Positions 44,032-54,087 are shown, counted from the stretch's first letter. The stretch is DNA of 64,000 nt from Tabrizicola sp. (GCF_022842145.1 NZ_JALHQD010000004.1:299723-363722); one strand, 5' to 3'. The notes: a model not told the origin generated them from the sequence alone. Numbers and translations: made by a program.

Positions 44032-44083
44032 TGGGAAAGGTCCAGGTGCAGGGCCGGAGGAGTGCAAGGCGACGGCGATGCGG

Positions 44084-44686
44084 TCATTTGGCCAGCTTCG
44101 TGTTGGACAGCAGCGCGGCCTGATAGTCCGCCTGCTGCGCCGTGTATTCTGCCCCGACGGCAAAGGTCATGATCTGCATGACCCGCTTCGGCTGAAGGAA
44201 GACCGAGTTAGCGAAGACCACGTCCATTCCCTTGATCCTGGCCTTGTAGACCACGGTGTCTCCGGTCAGGACACCCAGACTGGCCGGGCCGACGCTGATC
44301 AGTTCGGGGGTTGTGGCGCTGACCAGTCCGATGTTGTCCAACACGACATGCCGCATGTCCTGGGCCGTCAGCCCATTGTCGCTGTCCAGATCCTCGATCA
44401 GATATTGCGCATAGTGCAGCGCATCGATCCGGTAGGCCGCGTCGATCTCGGGGCTGGCAGGGGTCGTGCTGGTCCAGCCAAGGGCACTGCCGCAGAACTG
44501 CACCGCCAGAGTGATCGGCGTGCAGTCGACCGCGGCGGCATCGCCAAGGCCAACCGATAACGCAGCGGATTCGTCCAGGGTCGAAACCGTCGAAACGGGT
44601 GCGACGGCCTTCTCGACCTCTGAATAGGCAAGAGCGATCCCCGGAGTGGCCAGACCGGCCGCCAGAAGAAGGGCGGAAAGCCTCAT
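44084..44686 (-). CDS. Secreted hypothetical protein between livG and livF
   Basis: 200 residues, family unknown. Clear signal peptide (MRLSALLLAAGLATPGIALA) with cleavage before YSEVEKAV. The mature protein has two cysteines (VDC... and QFC) and a C-terminal half with TAQDMRHVVLDNIGLVS and GDTVVYKARIKGMDVVFANSVFLQPKRVMQIM. Its ATG overlaps the livG stop (ATGA). Periplasmic and co-expressed with the transporter; role unknown. Confidence 0.83.
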   Translation of the reverse strand: MRLSALLLAAGLATPGIALAYSEVEKAVAPVSTVSTLDESAALSVGLGDAAAVDCTPITLAVQFCGSALGWTSTTPASPEIDAAYRIDALHYAQYLIEDLDSDNGLTAQDMRHVVLDNIGLVSATTPELISVGPASLGVLTGDTVVYKARIKGMDVVFANSVFLQPKRVMQIMTFAVGAEYTAQQADYQAALLSNTKLAK

Positions 44687-45468
44687 GCCGCACCTTCCTT
44701 CAGCTTGTTCTTCAGGCCGCGGCCCAGATAGGCCTCGATCACGCGTTCGTCGTTCTTGACCTGGTCGACGGTGCCCTCGGCTAGGACCTTGCCCTCGGCC
44801 ATGCAGATCACCGGGTCGCAAAGGCGACCGATGAAGTCCATGTCATGCTCGATCACGCAGAAGGTGTAGCCGCGTTCCTTGTTCAGCCGCACGATGGCGT
44901 CGCCGATGGTGTTCAGCAGCGTCCGGTTCACGCCCGCGCCGACCTCGTCCAGGAAGACGATCTTGGCGTCGACCATCATCGTGCGGCCCAGTTCGACCAG
45001 CTTCTTCTGCCCGCCCGAGATCATCCCGGCCTTCTGGTCGGCGATGTGGCTGATGGTCAGGAACTCGAGCACCTCGTCGGCCTTCTGGCGGATGCGTTCC
45101 TCTTCCTCGGCGACGGCCCCGCGCGAGAACAGCGCATTCCACAGCTTTTCTCCGGTCTGGCGCGGCGGAACCATCATCAGGTTCTCGCGTACGGTCATCG
45201 AGCTGAACTCGTGGGCGATCTGGAAGGTGCGCAGAAGGCCCTTGTCGAACAGCTTGTGCGGCGGCAGGCCGGTGATTTCCTCGCCGTCCATGTAGACGTG
45301 ACCGGAGGTCGCCTCATAGCGCCCGGCGATGACGTTGAATAACGTGGTCTTGCCAGCGCCGTTGGGCCCGATCAGCCCGGTGATCGAACCGGTCTTGATC
45401 TCCAGCGATGCGCCGTCAACGGCGTGAAAGCCGCCGAAATGCTTGTGCAGCTTCTCGACCCGGATCAT
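44683..45468 (-). CDS. livG: Branched-chain amino acid ABC transporter ATP-binding protein LivG
   Basis: 261 residues. Walker A GPNGAGKTTLFN, signature ISGGQKKLVELGR, Walker B IVFLDEVGAGVN (Val where most have Pro after Glu), switch His in VIEHDMDFI. Includes the LivG-type insertion after the Q-loop. Follows livK by 119 bp holding a hairpin; its stop overlaps the next gene. Confidence 0.95.
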   Translation of the reverse strand: MIRVEKLHKHFGGFHAVDGASLEIKTGSITGLIGPNGAGKTTLFNVIAGRYEATSGHVYMDGEEITGLPPHKLFDKGLLRTFQIAHEFSSMTVRENLMMVPPRQTGEKLWNALFSRGAVAEEEERIRQKADEVLEFLTISHIADQKAGMISGGQKKLVELGRTMMVDAKIVFLDEVGAGVNRTLLNTIGDAIVRLNKERGYTFCVIEHDMDFIGRLCDPVICMAEGKVLAEGTVDQVKNDERVIEAYLGRGLKNKLKEGAA

Positions 45469-45535
45469 GTGCTTCCCCTGTCGTAGCCCATCCTTGTCCC
45501 GTCTTCGGGGGGTGGAGGGCTTCTTTTTTAGGCGA

Positions 45536-45560
45536 CGGCCCGGGCGTGCTGCCCGGGCCG
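45536..45560 (-). terminator. Stem-loop between livK and livG
   Basis: Perfect 10-bp GC stem CGGCCCGGGC/GCCCGGGCCG with a 5-base loop, no T-run after it on the minus strand. In transporter operons such hairpins often allow more binding protein than membrane subunits by partial termination or mRNA stabilisation. Confidence 0.65.
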
Positions 45561-45587
45561 TGCCATGTCAACCGATCCGGTTAGGGA

Positions 45588-46784
45588 TCAACGGAACTGG
45601 ACGGTCTCGTAGACGCCGCCCTTGACTTCGAACTGCTTGTAGCGACCAGCGGATTCACCCGGTCCGATCAGCGTCACACCCGAAGCGCCATCATAGTCGA
45701 TGGCAGTCCCGGCCGCGATCAGCTCCAGCGCCTTGCCCAGTTCGCCCGGAAGGACCTTGGTGCCCGAACCGTCAGCAGGTCCGTTGGCGATTTCCAGGAT
45801 CTTTTCCTTGTAGACGGCCGGATCGGTCGAACCGGAAGCCTCCATGGCAAGCATCAGCAGTGCTGCGGCGTCATAGCTTTCGGGGGTGTAGGGCGAGGTC
45901 GCGTCGAAAGCGGGCTCGTTGGTCTTGCCCATTTCCTGCAGGACCGCAGCGCCGGGGCTGTCGGACTGTGCAACCTGGCCGTAGGAGCCGTCCAGTGCCG
46001 GGCCGATGGCTACGGGGAGCGAGTCACCCACCATGCCGCCGGGCAGACCGAAGGTCGAGAAGGCGCCGGTGTCGAGCGAGGCCTGGATGATGCCCTTGCC
46101 GCCCTGGTCGAGGTAGCCTGCCACGACCAGAAGGTCGCCGCCTGCCGCCGCGAGTGCCGCGACTTCGGCCGAGTAGTCGGCCTTGCCGTCGTCATGCGCC
46201 GCGTTGATCGTCACGGTGCCGCCCTTGGCGATGAAAGCCGCCGCGATCGATTCCGCCAGACCCTTGCCGTAGTCCGAGTTGGAGTAGGTCAGGGCGATCG
46301 ACTTGATGCCCTTTTCGGTCAGGATGTCCGCCATGACTTCGCCTTCGCGCGCGTCCGACGGGGCGGTGCGGAAGAACAGGCCATTGTCCGGGTCGGCAGT
46401 CAGCGCCGGCGAGGTGGCCGAGGGCGAGACCATCACGATGCCGTTCGGCATGGCGACGTTCGTCAGCACTGCGCGGGTCACGCCCGAGCAGTCGCCGCCG
46501 ATGATGCCCTTGACGCCTTCGGCGGTGACCATGCGCTCAGCCGCGGCAGTGGCAGCCGCCGCGTCGGTGCAGGTCGAGTCACCACGCACCGAGGCGTAGG
46601 TGTTCTTGGCCTTGCCCGAAGCATTCACTTCGGCCATCGCGGTTTCGGCCGCGTTCGCCATGTGCGAGGTCAGCGATTCGATAGGGCCGGTGAAACCGAT
46701 CAGAATGCCGATCTTGACGTCCTCGGCAGCGGCAGCACCAGCCATCAGTGCGCAGGCCGAAGCGGCCAGCAGAAGTTTCTTCAT
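45588..46784 (-). CDS. livK: Branched-chain amino acid ABC transporter substrate-binding protein
   Basis: 398 residues. Signal peptide MKKLLLAASACALMAGAAAA, then a type I periplasmic binding fold: VKIGILIGFTGPIESLT, AERMVTAEGVKGIIGGDCSGVTRAV and ALTYSNSDYGKGLAESIAAAF. First gene of the liv operon. Ligand not known; neighbouring DMGDH-like enzyme allows an N-methylated amino acid as alternative to leucine/isoleucine/valine. GGGAG lies 10 bases before the ATG. Confidence 0.93.
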   Translation of the reverse strand: MKKLLLAASACALMAGAAAAEDVKIGILIGFTGPIESLTSHMANAAETAMAEVNASGKAKNTYASVRGDSTCTDAAAATAAAERMVTAEGVKGIIGGDCSGVTRAVLTNVAMPNGIVMVSPSATSPALTADPDNGLFFRTAPSDAREGEVMADILTEKGIKSIALTYSNSDYGKGLAESIAAAFIAKGGTVTINAAHDDGKADYSAEVAALAAAGGDLLVVAGYLDQGGKGIIQASLDTGAFSTFGLPGGMVGDSLPVAIGPALDGSYGQVAQSDSPGAAVLQEMGKTNEPAFDATSPYTPESYDAAALLMLAMEASGSTDPAVYKEKILEIANGPADGSGTKVLPGELGKALELIAAGTAIDYDGASGVTLIGPGESAGRYKQFEVKGGVYETVQFR

Positions 46785-46982
46785 TGATTGTATCTCCCTG
46801 ATTGGATCGAAATCCTGCGCAGACGGTAGTGCGGGCCGTGTAAAAAGAAAAGGCCCATTTTGTCGACACGCTGGCGACACTGTTACCGCATGTGAGTCGA
46901 CACAACTGCAGCGCGCACTACCTTTATTGCGGCGCAACCCTTGCTGCCAGTGCCGCCGTGCTGTCCCCGAAAAAGGATCGAC

Positions 46983-48083
46983 ATGAAGACCTCACTTCTC
47001 TTGCCGCTCTTGGCCCTGCTGCCCCAAAGCCTGTTTGCGAGTGAACTGCAGACCTCGGCCGGGACAATGGCCATCACTCCGGTGATCGAAGGACTTGAAG
47101 AGCCCTGGGGCATCGAATTTCTTCCAGACGGGTCCTTCCTGGTCACGGAACGAGACGGTCGTCTGCAGTTGGTCCGGGACGGGGCCGCCCAGCGGGTCGA
47201 GGGCTTGCCCGAGGTGCTGGTCGAAGGGCAGGGCGGCTTGCTGGACGTCCTCGTGCCGCGCGACTTCGCCACCGCCCGTGAGGTCTGGCTCAGCTTCGCG
47301 GCAGAGACCGTTGCCGGCGGGGCGACCGCGGCGGGCAAGGGACGTCTTTCCGAGGACGGCTCCCGGCTGGAGGATTTCCAGACTGTCTTCACCGGCGATG
47401 GCTATCCGGGCGGCCGCCACTTCGGGGCGCGGCTGGTCGAACTGGCGGACGGGACCATCGCGCTTGCGACCGGTGACCGTGGCACCGGTCCGGGCGGGAT
47501 GCAGGCGCAGGACCCGCAGGTCTCGCCCGGCAAGGTGATCGTCCTGAACCGCGAAGGCAGTCCCGCAGTCACGCAGGACGGCTGGCTTCCGGGCGCATTG
47601 TCGCGGGGCCACCGCAACATCCAGGGCGCGGCTCTGGACCTGACGGGGCGGCTTCTGACAGTGGAACACGGGGCGCAGGGCGGGGACGAGTTGAACGCGC
47701 CGGCGACGGGCAAGAATTATGGCTGGCCGGTGATCAGCTACGGGATCAACTACAACGGCGATCCTATCGGGCAGGGGCAGGCCTTGGCGGGGATGCAGCA
47801 GCCGCTGCATTACTGGGACCCTTCCATCGCGCCGTCGGGGCTGCTGGTCTATTCCGGCAAGCTGGTGCCGGAGTGGGCCGGCGACATCTTCTTCGGGTCC
47901 CTGAACAGCGACTTCCTCGGTCGGCTGGACCCCGACACGCCGGCCGAGACGGGCTTCGCCGAGGAACGGATCGCGGGGCCAGAGACGGGTCGGGTCAGGG
48001 ATGTGATCGAGGCGCCGGACGGGTCGATCTGGTTTCTGGCGGTCTATGACGGGGCGGTCTACCGGATGGCTCCAGCCGACTAG
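46983..48083 (+). CDS. PQQ-dependent aldose sugar dehydrogenase family protein
   Basis: 366 residues. Signal peptide (MKTSLLLPLLALLPQSLFA) and six-bladed beta-propeller of soluble glucose dehydrogenase/Asd type: GLEEPWGIEFLPDGSFLVTERDGRL, RHFGARLVELADGTIALATGDRG, GHRNIQGAALD, HGAQGGDELN and GKNYGWPVISYG. Periplasmic oxidation of aldoses to lactones with PQQ and Ca2+. Divergent from livK; AAGGA 5 bases before the ATG. Confidence 0.93.
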   Translation: MKTSLLLPLLALLPQSLFASELQTSAGTMAITPVIEGLEEPWGIEFLPDGSFLVTERDGRLQLVRDGAAQRVEGLPEVLVEGQGGLLDVLVPRDFATAREVWLSFAAETVAGGATAAGKGRLSEDGSRLEDFQTVFTGDGYPGGRHFGARLVELADGTIALATGDRGTGPGGMQAQDPQVSPGKVIVLNREGSPAVTQDGWLPGALSRGHRNIQGAALDLTGRLLTVEHGAQGGDELNAPATGKNYGWPVISYGINYNGDPIGQGQALAGMQQPLHYWDPSIAPSGLLVYSGKLVPEWAGDIFFGSLNSDFLGRLDPDTPAETGFAEERIAGPETGRVRDVIEAPDGSIWFLAVYDGAVYRMAPAD

Positions 48084-48170
48084 TGCCCACGGTGGACAAA
48101 TCGAGGGCTTCCAATGTTTACAGAGGGTTGCCGTTTCGCGTTAACCTGGTCTTAACACCTGTCCACGGCC

Positions 48171-49190
48171 CTAGATCGACAGCCGCACCGGCAACGCGCC
48201 GGGCAGGCCTTGGGTGCCCCGCTCGCGGTAAGGGGTGGTGCTGTAGTGGCTGCGGTAGCACTTGGAGAAGTGCGAGGGCGACGCGAACCCGCAGGCCAAG
48301 GCCACGTTGATCACGCTCATGTCGGTCTGCATCAACAGGTTGCGGGCCTTTTGCAACCGCAGTTCCATGTAATACCGCTTGGGAGAGCGGTTCAGGTAGC
48401 GGCGGAACAGACGCTCCAGTTGGCGGGTCGACATGCCCACTTCCTCGGCCAGATCGGCGGGCGACATCGGGTCCTCGATATTGCCCTCCATCATCTGGAT
48501 GACCTGGCTCAGCTTCGGGTGCCGCACGCCGATCCGGGTCGGGATCGACAGGCGCTGGGTGTCCTGGTCGGTGCGGATGGTGGAGTAGATCAGCTGGTCG
48601 GCCACGGTATTGGCCAGATCCTCGCCATGATCGGCGGCGATAAGCTTCAGCATCAGGTCCAGCGACGAAATCCCGCCTGCCGTGGTCCAGCGGTTGCCGT
48701 CCATCACGTAGACCGACTTGGTCAGCTTCACATCCTCGAATTCCTCGGAGAATCCATCCTGGTTTTCCCAGTGGATCGTCGCTTTCTTGCCGTCCAGAAG
48801 CCCCGCCTTCGCAAGCGCATGTCCCCCGGTGCAGATACCGCCGATGGTGACACCCCGCCGCGCCTCGCGCCGCAGCCAGTTGACGACGCCCTTGGTCGTG
48901 GTGCGCTGGATGTCCAACCCGCCGCAGACAAGGATGATGTCCTCGCGGTCCATCTCCTCCAGCCCCATGTCGAGCCGGAACGTGGCACCGTTCGAGCAGG
49001 TCTTCTCAACTCCCTCGCCGCAAAGGACCCAGCTGTAAAGCGCCTCGCCCGCAACGCGATTGGCCAACCGCAACGGCTCGATCGCGCCGGCGAAGCTGAT
49101 CATGGTGAACTTGTCCAGCAGCAGGAAGACAAAGCGACGCGTCGCGGTTGTCTTCGGGGTCTGGGTGGCTTTTCGTGGCGCGAGCGTCAT
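48171..49190 (-). CDS. GlxA-family transcriptional regulator (DJ-1/AraC)
   Basis: 339 residues. The N-terminal DJ-1/PfpI-like sensor domain ([45 protein letters not shown]) is followed by an AraC DNA-binding domain with two HTH motifs ([45 protein letters not shown]). Similar regulators (GbdR, CdhR) control betaine and carnitine breakdown, so it may regulate the DMGDH-like and liv genes; this is inference. Start ATG 49190 is preferred over 49223. Confidence 0.9.
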   Translation of the reverse strand: MTLAPRKATQTPKTTATRRFVFLLLDKFTMISFAGAIEPLRLANRVAGEALYSWVLCGEGVEKTCSNGATFRLDMGLEEMDREDIILVCGGLDIQRTTTKGVVNWLRREARRGVTIGGICTGGHALAKAGLLDGKKATIHWENQDGFSEEFEDVKLTKSVYVMDGNRWTTAGGISSLDLMLKLIAADHGEDLANTVADQLIYSTIRTDQDTQRLSIPTRIGVRHPKLSQVIQMMEGNIEDPMSPADLAEEVGMSTRQLERLFRRYLNRSPKRYYMELRLQKARNLLMQTDMSVINVALACGFASPSHFSKCYRSHYSTTPYRERGTQGLPGALPVRLSI

Positions 49191-49345
49191 GTCTGCGACC
49201 TGATTATGTCGTTTGCGGGCCATCGAAACCGAAATTCCGACCAGCCGCAAGGGCCGAAAGCGGCAGTTTCCGCCCAATCGCCCTTTGCAAAGGCGGAAAC
49301 GGGGGCGTATACCGCTGGCCGATTGCACGGGACCGGAGTGGGACG

Positions 49346-50716
49346 ATGACCAAGGGATGGACGAAGACGGCGTGGCGCGCGAAACCGCGGATCCAGATGC
49401 CGGATTATCCCGATCAGACGGCGCTGAATTCGGTCGAGGCGCAACTGTCGAAATACCCGCCGCTGGTCTTTGCCGGCGAAGCGCGGCGGCTGAAGAAGCA
49501 GCTTGCGCTGGCGGCAGAGGGCAAGGCGTTTCTCCTGCAAGGCGGCGACTGCGCCGAAAGCTTTGCGGAATTCAGCGCCGACAACATCCGCGACACCTTC
49601 CGGGTGATGCTGCAGATGGCGGTGGTGTTGACCTACGCCGCCAAGGTTCCGGTCATCAAGGTCGGCCGGATGGCCGGCCAGTTCGCCAAGCCGCGCTCGG
49701 CCCCGACCGAAGTGATCAACGGCGTCGAAATGCCGTCCTACAAGGGCGACATCATCAACGGCTTCGAGCCGACCCCCGAAGCGCGGGTCGCCGATCCGAA
49801 CCGGATGCTGCAGGCCTATACCCAGGCGGCAGCGTCGTTGAACCTTCTGCGCGCCTTCAGCACGGGCGGTTTCGCCGACATCCACCGAGTGCACAGCTGG
49901 ACCCTGGGCTTTGCCGAGCATGACAAGGCCGAACGCTACCGCGAGATGGCGAACCGGATTTCCGACGCGCTGGACTTCATGAATGCGGCCGGCGTGAACA
50001 GCGACACCGCGAACGAGCTTAGCCGCGTGGACTTCTACACCAGCCACGAAGCCCTGCTTCTGGAATACGAAGAGGCGCTGTGCCGGGTGGATTCGATCAC
50101 CGGACAGAACGTGGCCGGGTCGGGTCACATGATCTGGATCGGCGACCGCACCCGTCAGCCCGACGGCGCGCATGTCGAATTCTGCCGCGGCGTGCTGAAC
50201 CCGATCGGGCTGAAGTGCGGCCCCTCGACCACGGCGGAGGACCTTAAGGTCCTGATGGCCAAGCTGAACCCGGAAAACGAAGCCGGTCGCCTGACCCTGA
50301 TCGCCCGCTTTGGCGCGGGCAAGGTCGGCGAGCATCTGCCGCGCCTGATCAAGACCGTCCAAGCCGAGGGCGCCAACGTCGTCTGGTCCTGCGACCCGAT
50401 GCACGGCAACACGATCAAGGCGGCCTCGGGCTACAAGACCCGGCCGTTCGACAGCGTGTTGCGCGAAGTGCGGGAGTTCTTCGCGATCCACAAGGCCGAG
50501 GGCACCGTCCCCGGCGGCGTGCATTTCGAGATGACGGGCCAGGACGTGACCGAATGCACCGGCGGTCTGCGCGCCGTGTCGGATGAGAATCTGGCCGACC
50601 GCTATCACACCGCCTGCGACCCGCGTCTCAACGCCTCGCAGTCGCTGGAGCTGGCCTTCCTTGTTGCGGAAGAGCTGTCCTCGCAGCGCGAGGCCGCGCG
50701 CCGCGTCGCGCTTTAA
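49346..50716 (+). CDS. aroG: Class II 3-deoxy-7-phosphoheptulonate synthase
   Basis: 456 residues, the plant-like class II DAHP synthase that starts the shikimate pathway from PEP and erythrose 4-phosphate. Signatures: [37 protein letters not shown] with the metal-binding Cys, [12 protein letters not shown], and [10 protein letters not shown] with [12 protein letters not shown]. Full length. GGAG lies 7 bases before the ATG. Terminator at 50743-50767. Confidence 0.96.
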   Translation: MTKGWTKTAWRAKPRIQMPDYPDQTALNSVEAQLSKYPPLVFAGEARRLKKQLALAAEGKAFLLQGGDCAESFAEFSADNIRDTFRVMLQMAVVLTYAAKVPVIKVGRMAGQFAKPRSAPTEVINGVEMPSYKGDIINGFEPTPEARVADPNRMLQAYTQAAASLNLLRAFSTGGFADIHRVHSWTLGFAEHDKAERYREMANRISDALDFMNAAGVNSDTANELSRVDFYTSHEALLLEYEEALCRVDSITGQNVAGSGHMIWIGDRTRQPDGAHVEFCRGVLNPIGLKCGPSTTAEDLKVLMAKLNPENEAGRLTLIARFGAGKVGEHLPRLIKTVQAEGANVVWSCDPMHGNTIKAASGYKTRPFDSVLREVREFFAIHKAEGTVPGGVHFEMTGQDVTECTGGLRAVSDENLADRYHTACDPRLNASQSLELAFLVAEELSSQREAARRVAL

Positions 50717-50742
50717 GCGTCAGGAAAAGACGGATGAGGGGA

Positions 50743-50767
50743 GGTGGGGCAACCCGCCGCCTTTTTT
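50743..50767 (+). terminator. Intrinsic terminator of aroG
   Basis: Six-bp stem GGTGGG/CCCGCC (one G-T pair), loop GCAA, followed by GCC and six T residues, starting 26 bp after the aroG stop and ending at the convergent PAS gene's stop codon. Confidence 0.78.
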
Positions 50768-51381
50768 CATTCGCTGACATGCACCAGCGACAGATGGCCG
50801 AACTGCCGGACCGGCGGGGCGGCCGGCGCGTCGGACTGGGGTTCGGGGGCCCGCGGCAGGCGCTCGTCGCGCCAGCTGCGGATCTGGAATTTGCATCGCG
50901 CCGTCGGCCCCGGGGCAAAGCTGATGGCCCCCAATATCAGCTTCGTCCCGCCCTCATCGGCCAACGGCAGAAGTAGTAGTCGTGCCACCAGCCCGCCACC
51001 GGCCGCCCGGTCCGAGCCGAGGTCGACTTCGGCCACCGCGGGTTCGCTAAAGGCGCGCTCGACCGTGACCGACAGCTGCGCCCGGGACTCGGCGGCGAAG
51101 AGGCAGCTGAGCGGCAGGCCGCGTACGTCCATTCCAGCAAACTCGGCCAGCCCCGATCCCGCGATCCGAAGCTGCACCAGCCCGCGTCCGATCCTTTCGG
51201 CCAGAAAGACGCGGTCCAGCACTCCGCCCAGACCGCGGGGGTCGATGGCCGCGCGGGCGGGCAGCGCCTCACCTTGGCGCAGGCCTTCCCAGTAGCCGCG
51301 GACCTGCGCCAGACCGTCGAAGACCACCGGCGTCTGCGCGGGGCGCTGCGGGCGGAACCGATCCAGGAAGCTTAGCGACAT
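50767..51381 (-). CDS. PAS-domain protein (PAS_5 family)
   Basis: 204 residues. PAS_5 proteins are common in alphaproteobacteria. Core: VRGYWEGLRQGEALPARAAIDPRGLGGVLDRVFLAERIGRGLVQLRIAGSGLAEFAGMDVRGLPLSCLF, with the family's R-x-x-I-D-P. The C-terminus (from about residue 145) is a tail with a Pro/Ala-rich end. No output domain; probably binds a partner. Two ATGs are adjacent; the second (51381) gives better spacing from GGAG. Confidence 0.88.
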   Translation of the reverse strand: MSLSFLDRFRPQRPAQTPVVFDGLAQVRGYWEGLRQGEALPARAAIDPRGLGGVLDRVFLAERIGRGLVQLRIAGSGLAEFAGMDVRGLPLSCLFAAESRAQLSVTVERAFSEPAVAEVDLGSDRAAGGGLVARLLLLPLADEGGTKLILGAISFAPGPTARCKFQIRSWRDERLPRAPEPQSDAPAAPPVRQFGHLSLVHVSE

Positions 51382-51525
51382 CATTCTCTCCACCGGCTGC
51401 ATCGTTGCCCTTGCGGGTGAACCGCGGGCCGCGCCATGAAGGGAAATTAGCGCGGATCGTGAAGATTCGGGCGAAAATCTAGTCAAATGGTAAATACCCC
51501 GCGCGCCGGGCGCTGAAAGGACCGC

Positions 51526-52419
51526 ATGATCTCGATGACAGGCTTCGCTGCCCGGCGCGGCGCAGGGGGTGGCTACAGCTGGACCTGGGACTTGCGGTCG
51601 GTCAACGGCAAGGGGCTGGACCTGCGCCTGCGGGTGCCGGACTGGATCGACGGGCTGGAAGTGGCGCTGCGGGCCGAGCTGCAGAAGGCGGTCACCCGGG
51701 GCAACGTCAGCCTGACGCTGAAGGTGACGCAGGAGGATGGGCGCGACGACACGGCCTTCCGGCTGAACGAGGCGGCGCTGGGGGCAGCCTTGGGCGCGCT
51801 GGGGCGGGTCGAGGCGGCGGCGATGTCCGCGGGCGTGACGCTGCGCCAGCCGACGGCGGCGGATGTGCTGACCCTGCGCGGGGTGATCGATGCGGCGGCG
51901 CAGGAAACCGACACGGGCCCGCTGCGCCAGGCCCTGCTTGCCGACCTGCCAGCACTTCTGGCCGATTTCCACACCATGCGCGGGGCGGAGGGCCGGGCGC
52001 TGGCCGCCGTCCTGACCGCGCAGCTGGACCGCATTGCCAGCCTCACCGCCGAAGCGCAGGCCGAGACCGCTGCCCGTGCTGTGACCCAGGCCGATACCCT
52101 GCGCGAAGCCGTCGCCCGCGTCGTCGGTGCGACAGATGCCGTGGACCCGGGACGGCTGGCACAGGAACTGGCGCTTCTGGCGGTGAAGACCGACATCACC
52201 GAGGAACTGGACCGTCTGGCCGCCCATGTCTCCGCCGCCCGCGCGCATCTGGCCGAAGGGCAGCCCGCCGGGCGCAAGCTGGACTTCCTGATGCAGGAAT
52301 TCATGCGCGAGGCGAACACGCTCTGCTCCAAGGCGCAGTCGCTGGCGCTGACCCGCATCGGTCTTGACCTGAAAACCGTGATCGATCAGATGCGCGAGCA
52401 GGTTCAGAATGTGGAATGA
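51526..52419 (+). CDS. yicC: YicC-family endoribonuclease
   Basis: 297 residues. Starts MISMTGFAARRG and ends LDFLMQEFMREANTLCSKAQSLALTRIGLDLKTVIDQMREQVQNVE, the diagnostic YicC N- and C-termini. E. coli YicC is an endoribonuclease that degrades the small RNA RyhB. AAAGGA lies 4 bases upstream of the ATG. Forms an operon with gmk (3-bp gap). Confidence 0.94.
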   Translation: MISMTGFAARRGAGGGYSWTWDLRSVNGKGLDLRLRVPDWIDGLEVALRAELQKAVTRGNVSLTLKVTQEDGRDDTAFRLNEAALGAALGALGRVEAAAMSAGVTLRQPTAADVLTLRGVIDAAAQETDTGPLRQALLADLPALLADFHTMRGAEGRALAAVLTAQLDRIASLTAEAQAETAARAVTQADTLREAVARVVGATDAVDPGRLAQELALLAVKTDITEELDRLAAHVSAARAHLAEGQPAGRKLDFLMQEFMREANTLCSKAQSLALTRIGLDLKTVIDQMREQVQNVE

Positions 52420-52422
52420 CGC

Positions 52423-53055
52423 ATGACCCGGCGCGGGCTTCTTCTCATCCTTTCCTCGCCCTCCGGCGCAGGCAAATCGACGCTTTCCCGGATGCTGATG
52501 GCCTGGGACCCCACCATGCGTTTCTCGGTCTCGGCCACGACGCGGAAGCCCAGACCCGGCGAGGAGGACGGCCGAGAATACTATTTCCGCGGCCGTGAGG
52601 ACTTTCTGGCGATGGTCGCGGATGGCCAGATGCTGGAACATGCCGAGGTTTTCGGCAACCTTTATGGATCGCCCCGAGGCCCGGTCGAGGCCGCGATGCA
52701 GGCGGGTACCGACACCGTCTTCGACATCGATTGGCAGGGCGGCCAGCAGGTAGCCCAGGCCATGCGGGGTGATGTCGTGTCGATCTTCATCCTCCCGCCA
52801 TCGATCGCCGAGCTTGACCGCCGCCTTCGCTCGCGTGCCCAGGACAGCGACGAGGTGATCGCCGGTCGCATGGCGAAAAGCCGCGACGAGATCAGCCACT
52901 GGGCGGAATACGATTACGTGCTGGTGAATGACGACCTGGAACTGACGTTCGAACGGCTGAAGGCGGTCCTTACCGCCGAACGGCTGAAGCGTGAACGCCA
53001 GCCCCAGCTCTCTGCCTTTGTCCGCACGCTGAACGAGGAGTTCGAAGCCCGATGA
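52423..53055 (+). CDS. gmk: Guanylate kinase
   Basis: 210 residues. Phosphorylates GMP to GDP. P-loop [10 protein letters not shown] (Lys18), GMP-binding [21 protein letters not shown], and the lid region with [17 protein letters not shown]. Downstream gene starts inside its stop (ATGA). Confidence 0.97.
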   Translation: MTRRGLLLILSSPSGAGKSTLSRMLMAWDPTMRFSVSATTRKPRPGEEDGREYYFRGREDFLAMVADGQMLEHAEVFGNLYGSPRGPVEAAMQAGTDTVFDIDWQGGQQVAQAMRGDVVSIFILPPSIAELDRRLRSRAQDSDEVIAGRMAKSRDEISHWAEYDYVLVNDDLELTFERLKAVLTAERLKRERQPQLSAFVRTLNEEFEAR

Positions 53056-53570
53056 TCTACGCCCTGGACGGCATCGCGCCAGAGATCGACCCTTCGGCCT
53101 GGGTGGCCGACACCGCCGTCCTGATCGGCAAGGTGGTCGTCGAAGCCGATGCCTCGATCTGGTTCGGCGCGGCAATCCGCGGCGACAATGAAGAGATCCG
53201 GGTCGGAGCCGGCTCGAACGTGCAGGAGAATGCGGTCCTGCACACCGACATGGGCTATCCGCTGACCATCGGTGCCAACTGCACCATCGGCCACAAGGCC
53301 ATGTTGCATGGCTGCACCATCGGCGAGGGGACCCTGATCGGCATGGGGGCCACGGTGCTGAATGGGGCGAAGATCGGCCGGGGGTGCCTGATAGGTGCCT
53401 GCGCCCTGATCACCGAAGGCAAGGAGATCCCGGATGGCAGCCTGGTCATGGGTTCTCCCGGAAAGGTTGTGCGGGATCTGGACCAGACCGCACGCGCACG
53501 CCTGCTTGCCTCGGCCGCGGGATACCAGGCCAATGCCCGCAGGTTCCGCGCCGGGCTGAGCCGCGTGTGA
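53052..53570 (+). CDS. Gamma-carbonic anhydrase family protein
   Basis: 172 residues, left-handed beta-helix of hexapeptide repeats. Zinc histidines are in [14 protein letters not shown]. Related to YrdA/PaaY/CaiE; it hydrates CO2 or acts as a metal-binding scaffold. Overlaps gmk by 4 bp. Confidence 0.93.
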   Translation: MIYALDGIAPEIDPSAWVADTAVLIGKVVVEADASIWFGAAIRGDNEEIRVGAGSNVQENAVLHTDMGYPLTIGANCTIGHKAMLHGCTIGEGTLIGMGATVLNGAKIGRGCLIGACALITEGKEIPDGSLVMGSPGKVVRDLDQTARARLLASAAGYQANARRFRAGLSRV

Positions 53571-53575
53571 GGCCG

Positions 53576-53920
53576 TCAGCCTTCCTCGATCAGTTCGATG
53601 GTGATGCCTTGGCGGGCCGCATGACTGCGCAGTTCACGCAAGACGATCTGCCGGTTCGGCAGCTTCGGCGCCACCACCCGCAGCGTCTTGCGGTAGTCCT
53701 GCGCGCCAAGCTTCTCGATAATCTCCAATGCGTCAAAGGTCTTGCAGAACAGCGGCGTCACCACCAGTTCCAGCGAAGCCGGCAGCGGCAACTGGCTTTC
53801 GAAGGCCTCGAGACTGATGGATGCAAATTCCTCCGGCCGAAGGCTGCCCTCGGCGGCGCGGGCTTCGGGAATGCCAATAACCAGACACCTAAGCTTTTGC
53901 GACAAATCCCAACCTCTCAT
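53576..53920 (-). CDS. Conserved hypothetical protein
   Basis: 114 residues, no family recognised. Alternating beta and alpha segments (LRCLVIGIPEARAAEG; LELVVTPLFCKTFDALEIIEKLGAQDYRKTLRVVAPKLPNRQIVLRELRSHAARQGITIELI) suggest a small Rossmann- or STAS-like fold. Ends 5 bp from the convergent carbonic anhydrase stop. Start at ATG 53920; ribosome site weak. Divergent from the PhoR-like gene, so it may share its regulatory gap. Confidence 0.75.
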   Translation of the reverse strand: MRGWDLSQKLRCLVIGIPEARAAEGSLRPEEFASISLEAFESQLPLPASLELVVTPLFCKTFDALEIIEKLGAQDYRKTLRVVAPKLPNRQIVLRELRSHAARQGITIELIEEG

Positions 53921-54087
53921 ACCGTGAGGCGCCGCCAAATCGTCTGTCTTAAGGACTCACGTCGGGGCCGACACTTGGTCCGGGTAAAGGCCGGTTCCGC
54001 ACCGCATAATCTATACAACCGGGAATTTACTGGTATTCCCGCGCAAGACAAGGGCAGAGGACCGAATGTTCCGGAGAAGTCGCGCGA

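Noticed and set aside
51382..53175. Upstream extension of the PAS protein frame to 802 codons
   Set aside because: It would run antisense through yicC and gmk; PAS_5 similarity begins only at 51381.
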